Of a DNA stretch of 64,000 bases, positions 43,769 to 52,667 are shown piece by piece. The stretch is from contig NZ_FNDJ01000035.1 in the NCBI RefSeq assembly GCF_900099965.1, forward strand, positions 1 through 64,000, in the 5' to 3' direction. The notes below the pieces were generated by a model that saw only the letters and a program-made list of their open reading frames with translations, had not been told where the DNA came from and searched no databases. Positions within the stretch are counted from its first letter, which is position 1. Every line of letters starts with the position of its first letter. This DNA comes from Nonomuraea jiangxiensis (GTDB lineage: Bacteria > Actinomycetota > Actinomycetes > Streptosporangiales > Streptosporangiaceae). The position numbers were made by a program, and so were the translations under genes.

Positions 43769-44530
43769 TTACTTCTGTACCTCGGAGAGAGGCTGGAGAG
43801 TGGTCCGCAGGTGGTCGAGTGCGCTGCGGTACAGCTGGGGGCCCACGGAGATTCGGGCCACACCGATGGCACGTAGCTCGTCCAATGACCCGCGTTTCAG
43901 CGGAAAACCCGCGTTCACGGGCGTGCCGACCTCGGCGATGATGGCCCGGAGGTCGTCCGGCCCGGCTCCGGGAGGGAACACGCAATCTGCGCCGGCCGAC
44001 CTGTACGCCTCAGCCCTGCTGATCGCATCGGCGCGCTTCTGATTCTCGGCCAGCTGCGAGGTGGGGAAGAAGGAGTCGATGCGGGCATTGATGACCAGTG
44101 GCACCCCGATGCGGTCGGCGGCTGCGCGCATCTGCGCGATGTAGGTGGCGCGGACATCGACGTCGATCAGGCCGCCGTTGGCGTGATCACTGTCCTCGAT
44201 GTTACAGCCGACGGCTCCGATCTCGCCCAGCAGTTCGACCAGTTTCTCTGGTGTCATCCCATAGCCGGCCTCGGCGTCGACGGTGACCGGTACGTCGACG
44301 GAGGCTGCGATGCGTCGGGCGACGAACATCATCTCCCCGCTCGGGGCACCCTCACCGTCGTCGTAGCCCAGAGCGGCGGCGATCGCGTTGCTCGCGGTCG
44401 CGACCACCGGGAAGCCCGCGTCGACGACGGCGCGGGCGCTGCCCACGTCCCAGGCGTTCGGCAGCACCAGCGGAGCGCCCGGGACGTGCAGGGAACGAAG
44501 CAGTTCGGCCTTGCCGGCCTGATCGGACAT
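43769..44530 (-). CDS. Isocitrate lyase/PEP mutase-family protein
   Basis: This 253-residue TIM-barrel enzyme has an N-terminal LVLPNAWDVGSARAVVDAGFPVVATASNAIA, then PVTVDAEAGYG (metal-binding Asp and Glu), VGCNIEDSDH, and VINARIDSFF. The family cleaves or forms C-C or C-P bonds next to phosphoenolpyruvate-like acids; the common actinobacterial subgroup (oxaloacetate decarboxylase/methylisocitrate-lyase-like) lacks a fixed role. The lyase signature Cys (KKCGH) is absent. ATG 44530 lies seven bases after the SDR stop, so the two form one operon. Confidence 0.88.
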   Translation of the reverse strand: MSDQAGKAELLRSLHVPGAPLVLPNAWDVGSARAVVDAGFPVVATASNAIAAALGYDDGEGAPSGEMMFVARRIAASVDVPVTVDAEAGYGMTPEKLVELLGEIGAVGCNIEDSDHANGGLIDVDVRATYIAQMRAAADRIGVPLVINARIDSFFPTSQLAENQKRADAISRAEAYRSAGADCVFPPGAGPDDLRAIIAEVGTPVNAGFPLKRGSLDELRAIGVARISVGPQLYRSALDHLRTTLQPLSEVQK

Positions 44531-44537
44531 GGCGGCC

Positions 44538-45350
44538 TCAGTCGACAAGTGCGCCGGCGGACAGATTGGCGATGGTTCCGGTCATGGCTCCAACACGATC
44601 TGAAGCCAGGAACGCGGCCGTCTCCGCGATTTCAGAGAGCGTAGGCAGCCTCTTCAGAAGCGTTCCCTGCGCCATCCCTCCGCCGTCGAGCAATTCCTGG
44701 ACCGACTGCCCGGCCGCTGCCGCGGTTTGCTTGAAGAGGTCCTTGGTGTAGGAACCCGCGGCCGGCGCGTCCACGACAGCGTGTGGACGGATGCCGATGA
44801 CGCGGATGTTGCGGGGTGCCAGCTCCGCGGCCAGGACCCGCGAGAAGGCCTCCTTGCCGGCCGCGCTCACGCTGTGCCCCAGGATGCCGCCGACAGCCAG
44901 TTTGGAACCCGGCTCGGACAAAGTCAGGATGACGCCAGGGCGCTCGTGACCCATGTGCCGTGCCACGGCCTTGCTGGTGATGAACAGCGTCCGCAGAAAG
45001 CCGTCAATCGGTCGCATGAATTCCTCCAGCGAGAGGTCCGCCAGAAAGGTTCCCTGGTCGTGCATGACGCTCACGGCGTTGAGGGCGATGTCGATGCCGC
45101 CGGCCGTCGCCGCGATCTCATCGGCGTGCTTGTCGACGGCCTGTTGATCGAGAACGTCAACCTGCGCGGTCTCGACTGTTCCGCCCGTGGCGGCGATGTC
45201 ACGCGCGACGGCGTCGAGCTTCGCCTGCGTCCGCCCGGCGATGAAGACCCTCGCGCCTTCCCGGGCGAATACCCGTGCGATTGCGCCGCCGATGGCGCCC
45301 CCGCCTCCATAGATCACAGCGTTCTTGTCGCCAAGTAGTAGTCCACTCAT
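44538..45350 (-). CDS. SDR-family protein lacking the YxxxK catalytic pair
   Basis: This 270-residue Rossmann protein has cofactor loop YGGGGAIGGAIAR (atypical of TGxxxGxG), GRTQAKLDAVARDI, QVDVLD and NAVSV. Where SDR enzymes have Tyr-x3-Lys this one reads GHSVSAAGKEAFSRVLAAEL: His replaces Tyr and the Lys is displaced. The fold and C-terminal substrate loop are complete, so it resembles enoyl-reductase-like or non-catalytic SDRs. It is the first gene of the pair with the PEP mutase-like enzyme. Confidence 0.85.
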   Translation of the reverse strand: MSGLLLGDKNAVIYGGGGAIGGAIARVFAREGARVFIAGRTQAKLDAVARDIAATGGTVETAQVDVLDQQAVDKHADEIAATAGGIDIALNAVSVMHDQGTFLADLSLEEFMRPIDGFLRTLFITSKAVARHMGHERPGVILTLSEPGSKLAVGGILGHSVSAAGKEAFSRVLAAELAPRNIRVIGIRPHAVVDAPAAGSYTKDLFKQTAAAAGQSVQELLDGGGMAQGTLLKRLPTLSEIAETAAFLASDRVGAMTGTIANLSAGALVD

Positions 45351-45577
45351 AGGAGTTCTCCAAGGGTGATTGATTTTTCCGGATGATTACGCAGGCTCGA
45401 TGGTCATACCGTCCCCGCTGCGGGTTCTGTCCGCGTCCGCGATTACCGGAGGCTTCAGGAAGCCGGCGGGCCAGGTGACCGGGAGGGTGGTCACCGCAAT
45501 GATCAGGCCGGTGATCGCCGTGGGCGAGGCGGTGAAGGTGCCGACAGGAGGTGGAGCACCAGAGGGGAGACTGCTGG

Positions 45578-45916
45578 TCAGCCGTGTTTCTGGCGCTGGA
45601 TCTGTTCTGCGATGCGCTTGATGCGGTTCAGTCGTGCATCCCAGGTCTTGCCGACTTCATTCAGTTGCCGGACGGCGCGGGCGAGCTGTGCCTCGTCAAC
45701 TTCGTAGCGGCGCTCGCGGCCTATCGGTGTCGCGTGGACGAGGCCTGCGCGATCGAGAACGGCCAGATGCTTGGCGACCGCTTGGCGCGAGATCGGGAGT
45801 CGATCGCTCAGGCTGGTCGGCGTACCGACTCCTTCCGCGAGCAGCAGGTCGAGCAGGCGGCGCCTGATCGGGTCGCCGATCGCCGACCAGAGTTCGTCGT
45901 CGACGGCGACGGTCAT
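45578..45916 (-). CDS. ArsR-family transcriptional regulator
   Basis: This 112-residue winged helix has DELWSAIGDPIRRRLLDLLL, then SLSDRLPISRQAVAKHLAVLDRAGLVHATPIGRERRYEVD. No metal-binding CxC is present, so it is of the non-metal type usually paired with SRPBCC/AHSA1 genes. It overlaps the preceding SRPBCC gene by ATGA. The pair order (SRPBCC first) is reversed from the common one. Confidence 0.92.
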   Translation of the reverse strand: MTVAVDDELWSAIGDPIRRRLLDLLLAEGVGTPTSLSDRLPISRQAVAKHLAVLDRAGLVHATPIGRERRYEVDEAQLARAVRQLNEVGKTWDARLNRIKRIAEQIQRQKHG

Positions 45917-46362
45917 CGCGCCACCACGGAAGCGGCGTAGCTCCGCAGTCTGGGCAGGAACATGTCCCAGCCGCGCTCGTGATCGTGGAAGGACTCCTCG
46001 AGCACAGCGGCTTCCCAGCCCTTCTCCCGCCAGCCGCTCTCGGTCAGGCGCAGAATCGTGCCGTCACCGGAGGGCTCGAGCTCGATGGTAACCAGGAGAG
46101 AGTTGTCCGTATCGGGCAGCTGACCGTCAGGAGCGATCCACCGGAACGCGAACCTGCGGGGTGGATCCACGTCGACCACCATGATCGGTTCGACCACGGC
46201 GCGGTCGCCCCACACCACTTCGCCGACCGCGCCTGGCGCAGGCTCGAACGACGCGTCATCGGGCCACCACATCTTGATGTGCTCGGGACGACTCACCACA
46301 TCGAACACGATCTCCGGGGCTGCGTCGACGCGAATCTCGCGCTCCAACGTTCCGAACTCCAC
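45913..46362 (-). CDS. SRPBCC/AHSA1-family protein
   Basis: This 149-residue START-like fold begins LEREIRVDAAPEIVFDVVSRPEHIKMWWPDDASF. The lines WGDRAVVEPIMVVDVDPPRRFAFRW and GDGTILRLTESGW are typical of the AHSA1 (Aha1 C-terminal-like) subgroup. The proteins bind a hydrophobic ligand in a deep cavity; function in actinomycetes is unknown. Translationally coupled to the ArsR gene, a very common partnership. Confidence 0.92.
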   Translation of the reverse strand: MEFGTLEREIRVDAAPEIVFDVVSRPEHIKMWWPDDASFEPAPGAVGEVVWGDRAVVEPIMVVDVDPPRRFAFRWIAPDGQLPDTDNSLLVTIELEPSGDGTILRLTESGWREKGWEAAVLEESFHDHERGWDMFLPRLRSYAASVVAR

Positions 46363-46840
46363 TGCCGACCTCCAATGAGCAACTTTCGGTTGCGCATGAC
46401 GTTAGCGGTCGCGCCGACGATCCGCAACCTCGTGTTGCGTATTGACCCTGAGGTCGAGGCAGGGGGACAGATCGCTGATCCCCTCTCGATGCGCAGCGGC
46501 ATGGTGTGGAAGCCCGGCCGGTCGACCGGTGGGTGTGAATGCGCGGCATTGGATCAAGATCCGCATTGACAGGCGACAACTTCGCCGGCTTCGCCTCTGG
46601 GGCCAAGCACCACTTTCGTCGGCTGCCGTCACTACGCGCGGTTGGCTACTTCCCCGCCGTATGTCAGCGACGGCGTAAGGGCGGTGACAGTCCTGCATCA
46701 GAACGGTCGGCGATGGTTGATGCATGAACGGTTCAGCGATGCGGCCTCGGGGCCGCGAACTGGGCCGGACCGAGATCACCTCGATCTCGCGCCGGGACGG
46801 ATCCCGCAAGATCCAAACAACGCAGCACAAGGAGCACACA
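46363..46840. other. Intergenic stretch, no recognised gene
   Basis: About 480 bases of divergent promoter space. No motif or repeat was recognised except AAGGAG ahead of the DUF4097 gene. Confidence 0.4.
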
Positions 46841-47503
46841 ATGCAGAAGTTCGACACCCTCGCCCCGATCTCCGTCGTCCTGAACATCCCCGCGGGGCGC
46901 GTCCAGATCACAGCCGCCGAGCGGGCTGACACCGTGGTCGAGGTTCGGCCCGCGAACGCCTCGAAGGGCCGTGACGTGACGGCAGCCAAGGAGACCACGG
47001 TCGAGTACGCCGACGGCGTCCTGCGGATCGAGGCTCCGGTGAAGAACCAGTATCTCGGCCCGTCCGGATCCATCGAGGTGACGGTCGAGCTGCCCGCCGG
47101 TTCCCAGGTCGAGGGCAAGACGGCCGGCGCCGAACTCCGGACCGTCGGCCGCCTCGGCGACGTCGCCTTCGAAGGTGCGTACCGCCAGATCAAGCTTGAC
47201 GAGACCGCGAGCCTGCGTCTCACCGCGACCGACGGCGACGTTGAGGTCGGCCGCCTGGGCGGGCCCGCGGAGATCAGCACCGCACGGGGTGACATCCGAA
47301 TCGCCGAGGCCACGGGCGGCAAGGTGGTGCTCAGCACTCAGTCCGGCGACATCTCGATCGCCGCCACCGCCGGAGTCTCGGCCGCCTTGGACGCCGGCAC
47401 CAGCCACGGCCGCATCACCAACGCCCTCAAGAACGACGGCGCCACCGAACTCGACATCCACGCCACCACCTCCAACGGCGACATCACCGCGCGCAGCCTG
47501 TGA
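46841..47503 (+). CDS. DUF4097-family beta-strand repeat protein
   Basis: This 220-residue protein starts at ATG 46841 behind AAGGAG. It is built of short beta-strand repeats (GSIEVTVELPAGSQVEGKT, GDVEVGRLGGPAEISTARGDI, GKVVLSTQSGDISIAAT, SHGRITNAL, TSNGDITAR), the DUF4097 right-handed beta-solenoid pattern. No signal peptide or membrane anchor is present. Such proteins often accompany ABC exporters or regulators; here none follows, so its partner may have been lost. Confidence 0.9.
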   Translation: MQKFDTLAPISVVLNIPAGRVQITAAERADTVVEVRPANASKGRDVTAAKETTVEYADGVLRIEAPVKNQYLGPSGSIEVTVELPAGSQVEGKTAGAELRTVGRLGDVAFEGAYRQIKLDETASLRLTATDGDVEVGRLGGPAEISTARGDIRIAEATGGKVVLSTQSGDISIAATAGVSAALDAGTSHGRITNALKNDGATELDIHATTSNGDITARSL

Positions 47504-47592
47504 CCCGCAGCCTCCGATGGGAGGTGAAGTCGCAAGATCGCGGCCGGTACGCGGCGGTGGTGAGAGAAGTCGCAGGTCAAGACGTAATCGTG

Positions 47593-47610
47593 AACCGTCG
47601 GCTCAGCCTG
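47593..47610. repeat. 18-bp direct repeat, right copy
   Basis: Exact copy of the segment at 43736-43753, same orientation, just after the DUF4097 gene. Confidence 0.6.
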
Positions 47611-47831
47611 CGCAAGTTCGGGCCTCGCGATCGTTATCTGGGGTTCTTGGCCTGTTCTCACAGATCAGAGCGAGGAGGGCGTGCCCGGGCCCAGGCGGCT
47701 TGTTGGTGGGTGGTCATACCCGGAGGGCGGTGGCGGCTACACTGCCCGGCCGACCGGCGTGTGGGCCACGGATCGGGGACAGGCTTCGATCCCTCGACCT
47801 GGCCAGCGACCCTCGCCGTGAAGGGAGAGCG

Positions 47832-47990
47832 ATGGCCACGCGCGCCGAGGCGATCACCCGGCACCTGCACCGATTCCTGGCCTGGCTCAGCGAAGGGCTC
47901 GGGCACCACTGGCTGTCCGCGGTCATCGCCTGCGAGGTGAGCGCCTGGCGCGTCCACCTGGCCGCCGCCGGCGCGCTGGCGGGGACGTGA
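47832..47990 (+). CDS. Small hypothetical protein
   Basis: This 52-residue frame (ATRAEAITRHLHRFLAWLSEGLG, then WLSAVIACEVSAWRVHLAAAGALAG) has a good AAGGGAG ribosome-binding site. It could be an amphipathic or membrane-associated peptide; family unknown. Nothing else is supported in 47611-48231. Confidence 0.35.
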   Translation: MATRAEAITRHLHRFLAWLSEGLGHHWLSAVIACEVSAWRVHLAAAGALAGT

Positions 47991-48231
47991 CACGATGGCG
48001 GACTTTCCGGCCGGGCCCCAGAGGCGGGCGATGACGCCGCCGCAGGCAATTCGTACCCGGCGGTTGTGGCTTAGGGCGTGTATCGAAAGCGCCGGTCGCA
48101 GCCACCCGTTGCTCTGAGGCAGGGGTAAACCGCTACTTCAGCGGTGGATGTGGCGAGTACGGTGTGGCTGTGGCCGGTGATCTCGTGCAGCGGCGGCTCA
48201 CGGAGACAGACGCGCGGACGCGAAGGAGCGA

Positions 48232-48597
48232 ATGGTGCCAGGCGCTGTACTGCGAGGGGTGACTCTGGACTGTGCCGACCCGCAGACGCTGGCGGGCTTC
48301 TACGGTGCACTGACCGGGATGCGCGAACTATTCAGTACGGACGAGTTCGTCGCTCTGACGGACGACTCCGGCTGTGATCTGGGGTTCCAGAGGGTTGACG
48401 GATACCGGGCTCCGCAGTGGCCGGGTCAGGACGTGCCACAACAAGTCCACCTGGATTTCCGCGCTGACGACCTCGATGCGATGGAAGTGCTGGCCCTGGA
48501 ACTCGGCGCGACCAAACCGGACCATCAGCCCGGCGACGGACGCTGGCGGGTACTCCTGGATCCGGCTGGCCACCCCTTCTGCCTGACGTCTTCCTGA
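48232..48597 (+). CDS. VOC-family (glyoxalase-like) protein
   Basis: This 121-residue protein has two beta-alpha-beta-beta-beta modules: GVTLDCADPQTLAGFYGALTGM and QQVHLDFRADDLDAMEVLALELGATKPD, ending WRVLLDPAGHPFCLT. That is the common actinobacterial glyoxalase-like_6 type. Several VOC members bind a metal and act on thiol adducts or carry antibiotic resistance; the role here is not clear. ATG 48232 follows GAAGGAG. Confidence 0.92.
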   Translation: MVPGAVLRGVTLDCADPQTLAGFYGALTGMRELFSTDEFVALTDDSGCDLGFQRVDGYRAPQWPGQDVPQQVHLDFRADDLDAMEVLALELGATKPDHQPGDGRWRVLLDPAGHPFCLTSS

Positions 48598-48709
48598 CAT
48601 CACCGGCGTTGACAGGTATCCCCCGTCAGACGCCGTAGCGCTAAGGCTTGGACGAGCGGTTCATCAGCTGCTGGCCGCCTCGGAGAGGGCATGGCGTCAG
48701 ATGTGCTGG

Positions 48710-49294
48710 TCACAGCCACTCGTTGATGGCCGCTACCAGGGCGGGTGCCTCGTAGCGGACCGCGAGCTTGTCGTACCTCGTGGCCACGGCACGGTGCCTT
48801 TTGAGGCGATTGATGCCGCACTCTACCGCGTGCCGAGCCTTGTAGTCCTCCGGGTCGAACTTCGGTGGACGGTCGCCGCGGGAGCCGCGTTTCCTTCGGT
48901 TGCGGGCCTGGTCGGCCTTGTCCGGGATGGTGCAGCGAATGCCACGTCTGGGCAGATAGGCGCGGTTCTTCCGGGAGGCGTACGCCTTATCAGCGCGCAC
49001 CCGCCTCGGCCGGGTGCGCGGTCTGCCGGACCCCAGCCGGGGTACCCTGATGCGGCCCAGGACAACCTCGAACTGCGGGGAGTCCCCGCGCTGTCCGGCG
49101 GTGATCACGATGGACATGGGCTTTTGCCCCTGCTCGACGGCGAGGTGCAGCTTGGTGGTCAGGCCGCCGCGCGAGCGCCCGAGGCCGTGGTCGTCGGGCT
49201 CGACTGCGACACCGCCGGGCGGCTCCTTCTGCAGGTCCCCCTTTTCCTCGCTCCGGCGGCGTTGGCAGGACTCGCCCACTGAAGCGCTAGCCAT
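48710..49294 (-). pseudogene. IS5-family transposase, 5'-truncated
   Basis: This 194-residue frame is the second half of an IS5/IS1182-like DDE transposase: DHGLGRSRGGLTTKLHLAVEQG (Asp region), VRADKAYASRKNRAYLPRRGIRCTIPDK (second Asp), and RHAVECGINRLKRHRAVATRYDKLAVRYEA (Glu). The first reading frame and the left end are missing at 49294, where the methyltransferase's downstream region begins. Inactive unless complemented. Confidence 0.85.
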
Positions 49295-49318
49295 GACAAT
49301 TGATCGTTACGGGGGCGC

Positions 49319-50089
49319 CTAGCTGGCTTCGAGAACGAAGAACAAGAAGCACAGGAACCTCGTGCGGGTGGGCTCGATCTCGCGGAGCTCCTCGGGGAAC
49401 AGTTCGCGGGCTTCCGGCACAAACGGCGGTTCGCTGATGACGCTGATGCGAAAGCCCGCCGCGGTGAAGGCTTCGGTCATCGCGTGCAGCGGCCGGTCCC
49501 AGAACCTCATCTGAGCGGTCTGCCCATGCATCGTCCATTCGTCGGTCCGGCTGCGGGTCTCGAAGTACTTGGGCTTTTCCCCGGCCATGTGCTGAAAGAG
49601 AGCGATGGAGAAAGGATGGTCGACCGAGACGAGGAGTCTGCCACCAGGCTTCAGCACGCGTCTCAGCTCGGCCAGTGTCGGTCCCCAGTCTTCCAGGTAG
49701 TGCAGCACCAGGGAGGCGGTGACGTCGTCAAACGCCTCGTCGGGGAAGGGCAGTGGGCCAGCCATGTCGGCGACCCGCAGATCCGCGTCGGCGCCCAGCC
49801 TCTGCCGGGCCAGCTCCAGCATCCCGGCACTCGCGTCGATGCCGGTGACAATGGCGCCTCGATCGCGCAGCGCGGAGAAGAGGGGACCCGAGCCGCAGCC
49901 GGCGTCGAGGATCCGCCGACCGGTCACGTCCCCGGCGAGCTCGAGCATCGCGGGCCGCTCGTAGTACGCGTTCAGGAGGCTCGTCTCGTTCTCGGTCGAG
50001 TACCCCTCGGCGATCATGTCGTAGGCATTGAACGGGGAGGGCTGTGCGGTCTCAACGTGATCTTCGGGCATGGTAGGCATGCGGGCCAT
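49319..50089 (-). CDS. Class I SAM-dependent methyltransferase
   Basis: This 256-residue Rossmann methyltransferase starts at 50089 (MARMPTMPEDHVETAQ). SAM motif I is ILDAGCGSGPLFSALRDRG, followed by VTGIDASAGMLELARQRLG, the motif III region FDDVTASLVLHYLEDW and LKPGGRLLVSVDHP. The C-terminal part (AMTEAFTAAGFRISVISEP) is of the methyltransf_11/UbiE-like type; substrate unknown. A paralogue with near-identical core lies at 59491-60303. It follows the DHFR-like gene on the same strand. Confidence 0.92.
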   Translation of the reverse strand: MARMPTMPEDHVETAQPSPFNAYDMIAEGYSTENETSLLNAYYERPAMLELAGDVTGRRILDAGCGSGPLFSALRDRGAIVTGIDASAGMLELARQRLGADADLRVADMAGPLPFPDEAFDDVTASLVLHYLEDWGPTLAELRRVLKPGGRLLVSVDHPFSIALFQHMAGEKPKYFETRSRTDEWTMHGQTAQMRFWDRPLHAMTEAFTAAGFRISVISEPPFVPEARELFPEELREIEPTRTRFLCFLFFVLEAS

Positions 50090-50232
50090 TGTGGACCAGG
50101 AGCCTCGGTGGCACAGACATACGGCTCGTTTGCCGTGGCTGAGCACTTCAATCGGCTCGCGAACGCCGGATGAGCCCGCCCCCTGACGCTGGTCAAGTGG
50201 CCCGAAGCACGGGCCGATCCGAGGTCGGGTAC

Positions 50233-50796
50233 TCAGCGCCTGGTCTCGTACCTGGTCAGGAGTACGCCGTCGGGGAACGTCCGGGTCTCCATCAGGGTCA
50301 GGTTCACCCAGTTGTCCAGGGCCGTAAAGAACGGCATGCCGCTGCCCAGCAAGACCGGTGCGGTGACCAGCACGTACTCGTCGATCAGCCCGGCCCGCAT
50401 GGCCGCTGCGGCGAGTGTGGCGCCGCCGATGTCCATGGGGCCACCGTCCTCGGCCTTGAGCCGGGTGATCTCGGTGACCGCGTCGCCGGTGACCAGGCGG
50501 GTGTTCCAGTCGACCGTGATGGTCGTCGAGGAGAACACCACCTTCGGCATGTCCCGCCAGCGGCGGGCGTACTCGATCTCCGCCGGTGTGGCGCCAGGCT
50601 TCTGGTCGGCGGTCGGCCAGTGGGGGCTCATCGTCTCCCACAGTTTGCGCCCGTACAGCGCCAGGCCGGTCGCCCCCACCCGGTCGGACCACCACTGGAA
50701 CAGCTCGTCGCTCGGTACGCTCCAGCCGAGGTCGTCGCCGGGCGCGGCGACGTAGCCGTCCAGGCTCAGGTTCATGGCGAAGGTCAGTTTCCGCAT
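50233..50796 (-). CDS. Dihydrofolate-reductase-family protein (RibD C-terminal type)
   Basis: This 187-residue protein starts at ATG 50796, after GGAGGC. The family's MNLSLDGYVAAP start, LYGRKLWETMSPHWP, KVVFSST, DIGGATLAAAAMRAGLIDEYVLVTAPVLLGSG and LTRYE end are all present. Members bind NADPH and are related to RibD reductases, but most actinobacterial copies have no assigned substrate. A frameshifted relative lies at 58676-58850. Confidence 0.92.
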   Translation of the reverse strand: MRKLTFAMNLSLDGYVAAPGDDLGWSVPSDELFQWWSDRVGATGLALYGRKLWETMSPHWPTADQKPGATPAEIEYARRWRDMPKVVFSSTTITVDWNTRLVTGDAVTEITRLKAEDGGPMDIGGATLAAAAMRAGLIDEYVLVTAPVLLGSGMPFFTALDNWVNLTLMETRTFPDGVLLTRYETRR

Positions 50797-50931
50797 GGCG
50801 TCAGCCTCCTGTGAGTCGGTAGTCGGCGTACAGACCAGCATGGCGCGGAAAAATCATCGGTCAGGCCATACCGAGGGCCGGTTCACCACCACGCCAGTCC
50901 GCCGCGAGAACACCAGCCGGTGCCTGCCTGA

Positions 50932-51168
50932 CGGGCCCAGGCCCAAACCGGCCGGGCCACCGACGCAACGCTGGAGGCGGCCGTCACCGCCGCCCGGCTG
51001 GAAGCCGCTCAGGCCGCCGCCGGGCCGGCGCTACCCGAGCTGATCGACCTGAGCACCGATCTCGGTGCCGGGGTGCACGGCGTGGCGCTGCCGGACGCCA
51101 ACATCGAGGTCATCGCCCGGCACCCAGATGAGCACCGACAAGCGGCCCGAGACGCCCGGCAGCGGTGA
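50932..51168 (+). pseudogene. Ala-rich 3' fragment without a start
   Basis: The frame is open from 50932 and reads ATLEAAVTAARLEAAQAAAG, then PALPELIDLSTDLGAGVHG, to a stop at 51168. There is no ATG, GTG or TTG near its beginning, so it looks like the end of a lost gene. Family unknown. Confidence 0.3.
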
Positions 51169-51276
51169 CCCGCGGGAAAGGCCAGGGCAGCCGGACTGGG
51201 CACGGCGGCTGGCCGAGCGTGCCGTTGCTCGCCGACGCCGCGCTCGCAACGCAGGGCAGGGTCCCGGTCACCGTGG

Positions 51277-51462
51277 TACACCTTCTCCATCCGGCCGGCG
51301 CAGCAGTCCGGCCGCGTCCGCTGCAGGAACCCGACCTGCCTGGACGAAAACGGCGAGCGCCCGAGGGCTCACATTGAGAAGAATCGGCTGGACGGCAGTG
51401 CCGTGCTCGTTTGGGCCGACGGCAGGTTGACGCACTACTACGAGAACCGGGAGGCATCGTGA
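51277..51462 (+). pseudogene. Small Cys-pair protein overlapping the Thg1-like gene
   Basis: The frame reads YTFSIRPAQQSGRVRCRNPTCLDENG, then AHIEKNRLDGSAVLVWADGRLTHYYENREAS, and its TGA overlaps the next GTG (GTGA). No standard start codon is present in frame (open from 51169), so the 5' part is lost or a rare start is used. The tight coupling suggests a functional partner of the Thg1-like protein at some stage. Confidence 0.35.
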
Positions 51463-52274
51463 GCGACAAGACGGCCTTGGGTGACCGGATGAAGGCGTAC
51501 GAGGTGGTCACGCGCACGTTGCTTCCGCGCCGTACATACGCCGTGGTGCGGGTGGACGGCCGGGCGTTCCACAGCTTTCTGAGGCACGCTGAGCGGCCGT
51601 TCGACGGGGCGGTGATGCGCGCGATGGACGCCGTGGCGGAGGCCCTGTGCGCGGAGATGTCGGGAGCCGTATTCGCCTTCGCCCAGTCGGATGAGTGCTC
51701 GGTGCTGCTGACGGACTTCGAGTCGCACGGCACGCAGCCATGGTTCGGCGGCGTGATCCAGAAGGTCGTGTCCATCGCTGCCTCAACCGCGACAGTGGCG
51801 TTCAACAGGTCGTACGGGATGCGCTTCGAGCCGTCCTCCGCGGACGGCTACGCCACGTTCGATGCCCGCGTCTTCACCATCCCGGACGTCGTGGAGGTCG
51901 CGAACTACTACCTCTGGAGGCAGCGGGACTGCGTCCGCAACTCCATCACCATGGCCGCCCAGGCGAAGTTCTCCCACAAGCAGCTCCACGGCAAGTCCAC
52001 GGGCGACATGCAGGAAATGTTGTGGTCGCAGCACCGCATCAACTGGAACGACTACCCCGATGGGGCCAAGCGCGGCCGGGTGTGCGTCCGGTACGCCGAG
52101 GAGCGGGACGCCACCTGGACCGAGCGCAACGTTGACCAGCAAATCACGTCGCGGGCCGTGCGCTCACGGTGGGCCTCGGAGGCTGCGCCGCACTTCACCG
52201 CGACCTCTGACGGGTGGCTGGCGTCCGTCATCCCGGCCATGCCATCTCTGACGGCCGGCATGGAGGCATCGTGA
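51459..52274 (+). CDS. Thg1-like tRNA(His) guanylyltransferase-family nucleotidyltransferase
   Basis: This 271-residue protein starts at GTG 51459. The Thg1 catalytic pattern is present: VVRVDGRAFHSF (metal Asp near residue 33) and FAFAQSDECSVLL (Asp-Glu near 78-79), then the family's TVAFNR, TIPDVVEVANYYLWRQRDCVRNSI and KQLHGKSTGDMQEMLW. Thg1-like enzymes add nucleotides 3'-to-5', repairing or maturing tRNA 5' ends; bacterial copies are sporadic and often on mobile DNA. Target RNA here is unknown. Confidence 0.93.
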   Translation: MSDKTALGDRMKAYEVVTRTLLPRRTYAVVRVDGRAFHSFLRHAERPFDGAVMRAMDAVAEALCAEMSGAVFAFAQSDECSVLLTDFESHGTQPWFGGVIQKVVSIAASTATVAFNRSYGMRFEPSSADGYATFDARVFTIPDVVEVANYYLWRQRDCVRNSITMAAQAKFSHKQLHGKSTGDMQEMLWSQHRINWNDYPDGAKRGRVCVRYAEERDATWTERNVDQQITSRAVRSRWASEAAPHFTATSDGWLASVIPAMPSLTAGMEAS

Positions 52275-52412
52275 AGAATCGAAGATGCAGTCCGGCGAGA
52301 TCCCGAACGTGCGGTGGCCGGCGCCCGAACCGGCCAGCGCGCCCGGCTCGATGACCGTCAAGCCCAAGCCGGAGCGGTGCGCGAACTACGGGAAGCGCCC
52401 AAGGTGCGGCCG

Positions 52413-52646
52413 ATGATCAGGCTCTGGCGCCGCTGGTTCGGCGGGTTCGTCGCCGAACTGCGCAAGCACTTCCGCTTCGCCGGCACCCGGCTGCTGGAGA
52501 GGATCCCGACCGGGACCACCCCCACGCGGGCCGGGGCGCCGCTCGCCGGCCGTGCGCAGGAGCTCCTCGACCTGGAGGAGCGGATGTTCGCCGAGATCGC
52601 CGCCGACAGCGGACGTGCCACGGGCACGACGGAGCTGCCGCGCTGA
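52413..52646 (+). CDS. Small hypothetical protein
   Basis: This 77-residue frame (MIRLWRRWFGGFVAELRKHF, then RAQELLDLEERMFAEIAADSGRA) is basic at the start and helical at the end, 138 bp after the Thg1-like gene. Not recognised; could be chance. Confidence 0.3.
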   Translation: MIRLWRRWFGGFVAELRKHFRFAGTRLLERIPTGTTPTRAGAPLAGRAQELLDLEERMFAEIAADSGRATGTTELPR

Positions 52647-52667
52647 TCGCCGCCGCCTCGCCCGGGG

